64,000 bases of DNA, taken from positions 62,001-126,000 of the forward strand of contig JAIWNE010000033.1 in the NCBI GenBank assembly GCA_025331445.1, given 5' to 3'. Shown here piece after piece: positions 55,966 through 64,000 of the stretch (the stretch's first letter is position 1; each line of letters starts with the position of its first letter). The position numbers were made by a program, and so were the translations under genes. Source of the stretch: Blakeslea trispora. Taxonomy: Eukaryota; Mucoromycota; Mucoromycetes; Mucorales; Choanephoraceae. Under the pieces are notes generated by a model. It saw only the letters and a list, made by a program, of their open reading frames with translations. It ran no database searches and was not told the origin of the DNA.

Positions 55966-56850
55966 AGAGTGCATCTATTTTATGGTCCGAAATTTTTTGC
56001 AATTTTTTTTGACTTTTTTAGAAACGTATAAGGAAGTGGGGACTTGACTTTTTTTCGTTCCTGTTGACACTATTCTGTTCAGAATGTGATTCTCTACAAG
56101 ATGGTGGACGAAAAGTTACAAAAACTTGATTTTTTAAAAAGTGAAATGTCTTCAAAGATGAGTATCTTAAGCAGGGAGGTAAGAATATGTCCTCTTAATT
56201 TCACTATATCAGCCAATAATATTGCTTCATTTCAAGCGGCGACTGTAGTCATAGTGTAGTACAGAAGACCATCTTAATGTTTGCTTTTGGTGACTTGACA
56301 GAATAAACAGCTTTTCATCTAATTACACTTAAAATGCCAAAAATTTCAAAGCAAAAGCAAAGATTGAGACAAATCAAAGGACTTGGAGCAGCAACCAGAA
56401 TTTGCCAATCAAAAGTCTATCCTTGCAGAAGTCATAGAAGCCAAGGGCATTATTTTCGAGCTGTACCCCAAGTACTATTGTGAATGTAATTGGATTGAAC
56501 GGTACTGGGGTGCAGCCAAAAGAGAAGCTCGCCAAGAATGCGACTATTCTTTTGGAGGTCTTAATGGCAACATTGATCGTTTCTTGGACAGTGTCGACCC
56601 AGTTGGAGAAGCTCCCTTGACGATTAGGAGATACTACAACAAGAGCTTCTCCTACGCCCAAGGCAACAATGTTCAAGAGGCCTTTGCTCTTGTGGAGCAA
56701 TTCTCCAAGCTCCACAAGTCTCACCGAAAGCTCAGAATTAACCAATAAAAATCATTTCTGACTTTAAATTTATTCATTTGGGTTCAGAGTTTGTAATTCT
56801 CGAAAATGTCCGTTTCTCAAAAAATTCTGATTATAAAATAGATGCACTCT
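55966..56850 (+). mobile_element. TA-flanked deletion derivative of a DDE transposon
   Basis: Ends are inverted: GAGTGCATCTATTTTAT at the left (from about 55967) and its reverse complement near 56834-56850, each followed outwards by TA. TA target sites point to the IS630/Tc1/mariner group. Only the 3' part of a transposase remains inside. Confidence 0.65.
56383..56748 (+). pseudogene. C-terminal fragment of a DDE transposase
   Basis: 121-codon frame: SILAEVIEAKGIIFELYPKY, then CECNWIERYWGAAKREARQE and CDYSFGGLNGNIDRFLDSV, then a basic tail. The pattern C-E-x-N-x-IE-x-(F/Y)WG-x-x-K-R with RE-x-C-x-Y-(T/S)F is widespread in fungal transposase copies and holds the last catalytic Glu (IER). The N-terminal two thirds, with the first two acidic residues, are absent, so this copy is a deletion derivative inside 55966-56850. 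Confidence 0.65.
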
Positions 56851-57919
56851 ACAAATTTCGTTCGCGTATTTGTTTAACAATACTAGCACCATTTGTTTAA
56901 AGTAACTGACCTCCCAGTCACCTCTTCACAAAAGGTTGTCAAATTTGTTGCAGGCCGCTGCAAGATTGATACAAGCCAATATTGGAAAAACATGTCTCAT
57001 TGCGTAAAAGTTCCCTAAACAAATACCTTACCTATGCCTCTTTACTAGGTACTCTTTTACTTAATTTAAGAGGCGATCGTGCACAGTGATGATTGATCTG
57101 GAGCAAAAAGAGAAGTTGTGATCGAGTAACGCTTCATATTTCAATGCCAAGTAAAGCATCTTATTGCATTGGCTATATGACTAGGGTATCATATTAATAC
57201 AGCAGCTACGTATACGCAACAGTCGAGTTTTACAAAAAGTTAGAATTGACTATTTCCACGTTTCTTTTTGACAGGTCTTAATCTCTTCTTGAACGAGGGA
57301 TGAAGATGAAGACATCTGTCTAGTGCAGTAAGAGAGCACTATTCTTTGAAGTGAAAAAGTATTTGATGTAATCGAATTCACTGCTAATAAGAAGCAGCTC
57401 TGGGTGCTCATATTTGTTTTAGTACTGAAATCATTATGTCGTGCCTTTGAGGTTTTTGCACTCCAGAAAAGATGGTTCGTATAGGTTTGTTTTGTGTATG
57501 CCAAGGTTCTTGAAAAAAAAAAAAAAATACATTATAGGCTTTTTCTTTTCTTTTTGGCTGAAAAATAAAACTTGATGTAATGATTCTCCGCCAAAAGAGC
57601 TTAAAACTATGGCAACAAAGTTACTCCAAGCTTGAATAGAAACAATGAATCATCAAGGGCAATCCTTGGGTCAAGCTTTATCTAAGATAAATCAAGTTTA
57701 TTATATCTTCCTCTTACTCATTAGTAACACATTACTTTATTAAAAGCCTTTTTTCTTAAATAGAGAAAAATAAGGGGATGGTAAACTTCTATTGTGCCAT
57801 TTGGCTTGCCAAGAAACATGATTGGCTAGCCTATTTTAAGCAATCTGGGCGCATTGGATTAAATAGACCAAGCCCCAGATCAGTGGATTTCAAACGCTTT
57901 CTTTCGTCTGCTTAACACA
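56851..57919. other. Intergenic 1.1 kb before the TVP15-like gene
   Basis: AT-rich; no repeat or family-like frame seen. The last 150 bases are presumably promoter of the next gene. Confidence 0.4.
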
Positions 57920-58799
57920 ATGTCAAAAAACACTGGTATCTTCTTTACGATTATTAATGTCTTGGCCACTTTCTGCTTGATTCTTAGTTTGATTGGCAAC
58001 TTCTTGACTTTCTATTGTGAGTGAATCTTTTCTTTTCGATAATATGGTCTAACATAATACATTTAGTTTGGAACTTCATTTTAAATGGTATCATCAAGAT
58101 GTAAGTTTGATAATCGAGAAAAACAAGAATGAAGAGAGTGTCTGCTAACCTTTTACAGTGCTTTGGTTATTATTTTATTGATTGTTGAATTTGTTCAACC
58201 CACTTCTGTTGTAAAGCCTTTCTCTTTCATGTTTTACTTTCTCGGTCGTGGATTCTGTAAGTTCGGACACTAAATCTGATCTGCTTGCATAGAACTCACT
58301 TTATCTGTTTTCTTCTGTAGTTTATGTTTTGTAAGAGATCATTACCAAAGAAAAGAAAAAAGAAGGACTAATGTGTGTTGATTATAGCTTAGGTTTCCTC
58401 ACAATGGGTATTGATATTCTCTCAATTATTGCTGGTTTTATTGTAGGTAGATCAAGATAAGCAAAGTTGTATTCACTAAATCGAATTTAGCTTGTTCTTA
58501 TCGGTGTCTTTTATATTGTTATGAATTTTGTCAAAAGAGATGGTGAACCAGACTCCATGTCTTTCGTCAGATACCAACGCCTTTCAAGTGGAATTTCTCA
58601 TGAATTGCCTACTTCAGCCAATATTCACAACACTTATCCTGTAGCTCATCAGGTTCCCCTATCACAGACACATGTCTCTGTGCCTATGACCGAACCTGTC
58701 AACACGACTCAAGTAAACATTCCTACGGCAACAACTACAGAGGAATTAAAACACCAGCCCACAGAGACACCCGTCATGAATGAAAAGACAGAAGCTTAA
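57920..58799 (+). CDS. TVP15 / COPI-associated four-span membrane protein
   Basis: Six exons: 57920-58016, 58067-58100, 58159-58256, 58321-58330, 58388-58442, 58491-58799; 200 aa. Exon 4 is a 10-base microexon. Four membrane helices lie within residues 8-130. Family-like features are NVLATFCLILSLIGNF, the strand-helix break LLIVEFVQPTSVV, and FYFLGRGFFYVFLGFLTMGI, the GRG-(L/F)-x-Y-x-F-x-G signature of COPI-associated/TVP15 proteins. The C-terminal 85 residues are cytosolic, Thr/Pro-rich and disordered. Relatives sit in Golgi and trans-Golgi vesicles. Phases join without stops, and the microexon restores the conserved GRGF-FYVF-LGF run. Confidence 0.75.
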
Positions 58800-59561
58800 C
58801 TTTTTGTTTTCGTTTTTTTTTTTAGCCTCACTTTATATGCACTATTTATTGTACTTTTTTTTTTTTTTTTTTCGGTGTTACATATTCTAAAAAAAAAAAA
58901 AAAAAAGAAAGCTACTCATACTATAATTTCATAAAGCCTGATTCTTTGTTCTTTTTGTTATTTGGTTTGGGATACACATCGGATGTAACCCACTCTTTTT
59001 TTTTTCTTTGACGATCACTCAATGAATTACAACTTTTAGTTTGGCGAGATAGAGTCATCAATAGTATAGGTTCGATGTTATAATCATTTTCTAAAATAAC
59101 TACTTAAAATATTAAGGATAAAACCAGACAAATATCTTTTGAGAGCCCTTTTCTTGGAGTCAAAGCTATATGTAATAATATATTAAAGACATTGAGCTCG
59201 AAGCTATGAGCAATGCGATATTTTCAGCAGTTCAGCTTCAAACGTGTTATCACCTTTGGCTGTTTGAATATTTAGTGTTTCCTTGAACACCAATCTGACT
59301 TTAGCAATAAATTGAAGCCCAGTTTGTCATGTCAAGAACATTTCTTAAAAAGCTCTTGCAACGACAAAGGAGTTTGAGAACATTAATAAATTCTCTTTTT
59401 CTTTAAAAAATAAAGAATTCTTTTTCCTTCTTTTTTCTTTTAAAAAAAAGTTTTTCTCTTTTATCCATGTGCTACACTCTTTCCTTAGAAAAAAAAACAA
59501 GTGGTTGATATCATTGATAAACTATTACGGGCTTATTGAATCAATACAGTTATAGCACTCT
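58800..59561. other. Convergent intergenic region
   Basis: T- and A-homopolymer-rich (58855-58871, 58890-58906). Holds the 3' UTRs of the two convergent genes. No other feature. Confidence 0.4.
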
Positions 59562-60268
59562 TTATTCTAGTGATTTGATTAATTCGTCTGTATTGAATAT
59601 AGCAACTGCATCCGGTGGAGGAAAGTAAGGCTGTACAAGTGCATCTCGTTTTGTCTAGAAATGGATCATGTCAGTGAGACGACAGATTCATATATTCCTC
59701 GAGAAGCTACTTTACTAGACGAAATGGTGTACTTGCAGCTATTATTCTTTCCATTTTATCTACATTACTCGCTACTTTGTTATATGTCTCTTTCACCTGA
59801 TGAACCATCAACTGGTTTGATATACGCTTCCATAAGCACAAAGTAAAGACGGACTGTAAAAACAAACACTTGCCTCAAGTCGATCAATCCTTTCAAATGT
59901 ATTCTGTAATTCCTTGTCTTTTTCTCCCAGTGCTCTTAATACGGCATTTGTATCCTCTATACCTTGTTGTATCTAATCACTTTAAATATCAGTTTTTCTC
60001 GACAATAATGATCCACAAAATACGACTATCTCCTTCTTACTTTTTCAGTAGATGCCTGGGTAGCTTGAGTATGTGCCTTGCAGGTTGTTAACTGTGTTTC
60101 TAGTTGTGTCATCTAGTATTGAATTCTTTCTTTATTAAGAAGAAACAAAAAGAAGCTTATAGAATATTCTAATATAAACGTCTATATACAAACAGTGCCA
60201 AAAGAAAGACTTGTGACCGAGAATCTCTCTGCTAGCTCATGAGAAGCAGATTCAACAAGAGGATCCAT
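59562..60268 (-). CDS. Small coiled-coil protein, BLOC-1 subunit (cappuccino/CNL1)-like
   Basis: Five exons: 60268-60194 (end could be earlier), 60112-60041, 59972-59874, 59811-59716, 59654-59562; 144 aa. The third intron has a GC donor (GAG|GCAAGT). The start MDPLVESASHELAERFS is followed by heptads (QLETQLTTCKAHTQATQAST, LGEKDKELQNTFERIDRLE, VKETYNKVASNVDKMERII). The tail is KRDALVQPYFPPPD. Length and heptad layout resemble BLOC-1/BORC subunits that act on endosome-lysosome positioning. The exact subunit is uncertain. All exons are open and in phase, so the gene is probably functional. Confidence 0.55.
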
Positions 60269-60325
60269 GTTTGTGAGAATACCAAAAAAAAAAAAACTTT
60301 TGCTGACCGGAGGCACCAAATCCAT

Positions 60326-60340
60326 GGCGTTTTATACGCC
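60326..60340 (-). repeat. Hairpin GGCGT-loop-ACGCC, candidate 3' end of the Helentron
   Basis: A 5-bp GC stem with a 5-base loop stands out in AT-rich DNA, 3' of the helicase stop and 60 bases from the BLOC-1-like start codon. Helitron-group elements carry a short GC hairpin close to the 3' end. An A12 run at 60283-60295 follows towards the gene. Confidence 0.4.
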
Positions 60341-60413
60341 GTAGATCAGAATTAAAGCTCAACAGTTCTCAATAAAAGATAAAATATTTATTCAAGTCAA
60401 TTTTTTTTCTTAG

Positions 60414-63161
60414 TTAAATCACTAGCCATAAAGGTTCATGATAGCTTGTGAACGACACATAAGTGCCAGCTGATTTGGCTTCGCAATTGACAAAGATGTT
60501 GTCAATTTTTGTTTTCAATCTTGTCGCTGATGTTACAGATGAAGGAATGGCACTACTCAAACTATTATCATTCATAAATGACAGTATGCTTGATCTTAAA
60601 CTAGATTCTACATTGAAGTCGGTGTTGAAGTCACCAGCAATCACAGCATATCTATGGCCTTTTTCTACAATGAAATGTAAAGCTTCAAGCAACAAAGAAA
60701 GTATTGGCCGAGGTGAGACATAGATACTACAGTACAAAGTATCTTGTACTTTAACAGCAGCAACACTGATTGTACATGTGCCTGACTGGGAAAGACGAGA
60801 GTAAGCTTGAGGAGCTAAGGATGATCTTTGCAAGAGTCTGTCAGATATATAGCATCTTGAGCCAATCTCTTGGTTTGAGCCTAATTCTCGATCCACAGTA
60901 GAAAGCATCTGAAAGCCAGGCAGCACAAATTCGTTGGTTGATTCTGTCCATGTCTCATTCAACAGCAGTACATCCGAAGAAAGAAATACAGAATCAGATG
61001 TGATTTGCCTATAATTAGGGTCTAAACCCTCAACATTGTAGGAAATCACTTGGATGTCATCATTGTTGGGCGAGCGTGTTGATAAATGCTTGAATGATGG
61101 CACCAGCTGAACAGAATGTTGTCTTCGTAGTTCTTCAACCAAATCACTTTGTTCTTCAGCCCAAATAGGTGTAGGAGCAATGAATTTGTTGTCCTTGGTT
61201 ATGATCTTTAGTCCGGCTGCTGTAGTTGCTCTTGAGCAAGCAACATACAATGCAGATCTAGCCATTCTTCTTTTACCAATATTGTAGACAACTACAGAGT
61301 CGTAAGTGCCACCTTGAGACTTGTGAACAGCCATGGCTTCAGCAGGCACAACGGGGAACTGTTTTCTTTGAAGACTTAGAGAGCCGTCCTTCTTCTTGCT
61401 GATGGTGCCGACTGTGGGCTCAATCATAGTCCAGGTGTCATCACTTATACTTGCAAGTCTTCTGATTCTTTCTTGTCTTCTTCTTAGTTTCAAACCTGCT
61501 CTGTTCTCTTCAAACTTCACCCACAATCTCATTGGTTTTGCTGGTCCGGAATCTTGTTGATTCGAGCTTTCAGCATTTGTTCCGACAGTGGATCTTCTTC
61601 CATAATCTATCTTCATAAGATAGCCTGTTGCCCCGTTTACGAGGCCATCGCTTGTATCAATGTTCTTGGTCATCATGTACCTAGCACCTATCTTGAGCAG
61701 CAATTTTTTGATGAGACCACCATTCTTCAAATTGCCAAAGTTTTCGCTATCAGCACTTTGGATTAGATGATCAACAGCAGACTGACTCGACATCATGCCA
61801 GTAACTCTATCAAAAGCAACAGAAACTGCACCTTCTGTATTCATAGACATGAGAATGCTGTTGTTGGCTTTGTGGACTTCTTCATTGGTCTTGAATAGGC
61901 ATATACCCCTCATGTTGCTATTGGTGCTTGCACTCACAGAAAAGCTGGTAGTATTTTGGGCCCCAGTAGTGCGAGTGCGATCGAGATGAGGAAGAGGAAG
62001 ACTAGGTAAATCAATATTGTCATTAGAAGAATTCGTGTCATTTCTGTTTCTTGAAGCATGTGCATTGAAGGCTTGAAGCTCTTCAGTAGTCAGTCTTAGC
62101 ATGCAATTTCGAATCAAGCAAATATCATCAGAGGTCATGGATCCTGCAGCCATGTTGTTTAGTGCGATGGCAAAGGATTGATCATCTCTTTGTCTCATTA
62201 TTTCTGTCAGTCTGAACGTTTGAAATAGGTGCCACAGATCTTTGGATTTGGCGTTGCTGGAATAAACGTTCTTGGCTTGTACAGCAAGTAGTTGCAAAAA
62301 GTCACCAACACAAATAACAGACACGCCACCAAAGGGAAGGTCTCTATCAAAAATATGCTTCAATCGTTGATCAACATATGAAAGCATTTTGTCAGATATT
62401 ATGCTGATTTCATCAATGATGACTACTTTCAAATCTTTGAGACCAACAGACATAGAATGACTAACATCAGAGGGAAGTTCGGGGAGACCTTGGTTGCCGT
62501 GGTTTTGATTTACTGGTAAGTGGAAAGCTTGATGCACAGTCTGGCCACCAATTACGAATGCTGCCTTGCCTGTCGGAGCGGTTAAAAGACCGGAGGGAGA
62601 GAGCGTGTCTCTTTCAGTGTTGCTGTCAAACTCACGAGAAAGGGCTTCAAACAACGTCTTAATCAGCATACTCTTACCAACTCCAGTATCACCAGTCACA
62701 AAATGATAGAATGGTCCAAATGACTTCCAAGTTGTATTTGATGACGTTATGTTGAACATTTGTCGAACAGTACGATCCTTGTTGGTACGAACATAGTGAA
62801 TCGTATGACAAAGATAATCCCGTTAATTGAGGTTGAGTTTTGTCAACAGGTTTTTAAAATCTTGATTGCTCAATCGTTCGGGCACAGTGAGCTTTTCACA
62901 ATATGTCCTGTTGCTTGTTGAGCCTGTTCCCAAATTCAAATCATTTTTGGCATCTGCCTCTCTATGATAATTGCCTTCTTCAGAGTCGTCAATGTCAAGA
63001 GTATATCTGCTGAAATCATTTTCATTTTCAGAATATAACACCCTATGACTAGGTTGCTCATTTTCTTCATCTTCATCTTCTTCATTTTCATCTTCCAAAA
63101 CTGCTAGATATCCATCAAGCGTTTCATCACTAATGGTTCTGCACTCTTTTTTCGCCTCCAT
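60414..63161 (-). pseudogene. Helentron PIF1-like helicase fused to an endonuclease, one nonsense codon
   Basis: One frame from 63161 to 60414 broken only by TAA at 62823-62825 (NLN-stop-RDYLCHTIHYVRTNK). After an acidic leader comes a PIF1 helicase: Walker A GDTGVGKSML, LTAPTGKAAF, KVVIIDEISIIS, VICVGDFLQLLAV, EIMRQ, ARYMMTKNID, VVPAEAMAVHKSQGGTYDSV and YVACSRAT. From about residue 570 of the 781-aa C-terminal frame lies an exo/endonuclease-phosphatase domain: QVISYNVEGLD, LLNETW (Glu), IAGDFNTDF, KIDNIFV and a closing SYHEPL. Helicase plus endonuclease defines the Helentron branch of Helitrons. The Rep nuclease should lie right of the window. Confidence 0.85.
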
Positions 63162-63425
63162 GATGTGATATATTCACTAATTTGTAACAATAAAAGTCAA
63201 TCAGACCAAAAGAAAGATGTTTTATTCAGATATATGTTTTCTGTCTCTATTTATACTATGGGAAATACTGGTATGATAACTGAGTAACTTGAGCACAATG
63301 TATACATTGCCTGTAACCTGGATACATTGTATCCAGTGTTTGTACCGTTTGAACGCAACAGCCTGAGAATTCCATATATAGAAATAGACTGGTCACAATA
63401 AGCCTAATCTGATCTTTACTTTATT
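63162..63425. other. Non-coding gap inside the Helentron with a small palindrome
   Basis: No open frame joins the parts on either side. CTGGATACA-T-TGTATCCAG at 63318-63336 is a 9-bp-arm inverted repeat. This may be an intron, a deletion scar or an insertion. Confidence 0.35.
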
Positions 63426-63935
63426 TTATTGCTCTGAAAGAGGCTGTTGTATGCAACACATGATTGCATTTGAGTTTAGCAAGAAAACATGTTCAGCGTC
63501 AACATCAATCAGCTCAGCTTTTTCTTCTTTCCATGGTTTGAACAGCATCAAGAGAATGCGAAAGTAGTCGTTCCTGTCTTTGTCAATATTTCCTTTGAAA
63601 TACCTAATGACATTAGGTTTTCCTCTTCTTTTGATAAAACCTTGTCGGTTTTTCAAGGTAAATATCTCGCCGGCATCAACAGCAGCACCTTCTTCTAACA
63701 TTTCATCAGGGACATTGTCTTCGTTCTCTACCTCTTCATCAGGCCTGTTTGTTTGTTGTCTTGGATGTTTTTTTTAAAACTCAAAGCATGCAGCAAATTG
63801 AGCCAAATTCAAGTGCGAAAGCTCATCCGGACGAGCAACATAGTGTTCTATCAATCCAGGCTGATACCATTCAGTCGAATCTGCAGGTAAGTCCACCAAG
63901 TCCTGACCACTTTTAAGAACACGTGTCACTACGGC
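63426..63935 (-). pseudogene. Upstream part of the Helentron helicase protein
   Basis: Minus frame with DLVDLPADSTEWYQPGLIEH, HYVARPDELSHLNLAQFAAC, a TAA near 63774-63776, then RGKPNVIRYFKGNIDKDRND and YFRILLMLFKPWKEEKAELI. The RPDEL-x(4)-L-x-x-F and R-x-NVIRY then Y-x-RILLMLF-PW order is the region just before the PIF1 helicase in Helitron proteins. One nonsense codon again. It continues towards the right edge, where a further in-frame TGA blocks reading near 63936. Confidence 0.7.
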
Positions 63936-64000
63936 TCAAGCGGGTGGGCTGATGGCACAAAATTTGGGCCCTACAGCCCAATCGATCTACTAACAAATTG

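Noticed and set aside
24070..63161. Reassigned genetic code with TAA/TAG read as Gln
   Set aside because: Intact genes here (eL15, FAR1 gene, chitin synthase, CHMP7) use TAA as a normal stop, and MED11 uses TAG. The odd codons occur only in relics with other damage.

Overview
The window is nuclear DNA of an early-diverging fungus, most likely Mucoromycota (Mucorales-like). The genome is AT-rich. Genes are compact, with many short GT-AG introns (about 45-190 nt). Gene content is fungal: chitin synthase, transportin, a GPI-anchored CFEM-like protein, Mgs1/WRNIP1, CHMP7, MED11 and RBM48. The mobile DNA (DIRS tyrosine-recombinase elements, FAR1/OTU MULEs, a Helentron, a Fanzor) fits that phylum. 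Exon boundaries were worked out by hand from splice signals, reading-frame phase and family similarity; no search was run. Layout, left to right. 1-15.6 kb is a gene-rich block: a FAR1-domain factor, an unrecognised 397-aa protein, transportin, an F-box/LRR protein, ribosomal eL15, a peroxisomal enoyl-CoA isomerase and a CFEM-like wall protein. Between the isomerase/transportin block and the LRR gene lies about 3 kb of nearly empty DNA. 16-27.7 kb is mobile-element territory: two broken pieces of a lineage-specific family, an almost complete MULE with about 160-bp terminal inverted repeats and an OTU protease module, a second decayed MULE, and a third OTU scrap. 28-31.9 kb holds RBM48 and an apparently intact 7-exon member of the same lineage-specific family. 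That family shows a PD-x(18)-ExK motif suggestive of a nuclease fold. 32-37.4 kb is a DIRS-like retrotransposon (Gag, RT-RNase H, tyrosine recombinase) split by a 0.9-kb insertion and next to a 75-bp-arm hairpin. 37.7-50 kb is a dense block of housekeeping genes: chitin synthase, Mgs1 (with two MluI cell-cycle boxes upstream), MED11, a Sec7-PH ArfGEF, CHMP7 and a lysine methyltransferase. 50-57 kb is a graveyard of small inverted-repeat elements, a Tc1 remnant, a DIRS-type foldback and a decayed Fanzor (eukaryotic TnpB-like RNA-guided nuclease). 57.9-60.3 kb carries a TVP15/COPI-associated membrane protein and a BLOC-1-like coiled-coil protein. 60.3-64 kb is the helicase-endonuclease part of a Helentron that runs off the right edge. 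Two themes link the mobile copies. First, transposon-derived FAR1 DNA-binding domains occur both in elements and in a stand-alone gene. Second, nonsense codons in five unrelated decayed copies mostly look like C:G to T:A changes at predicted Gln, Arg or Trp codons, a possible RIP-like or deamination signature.
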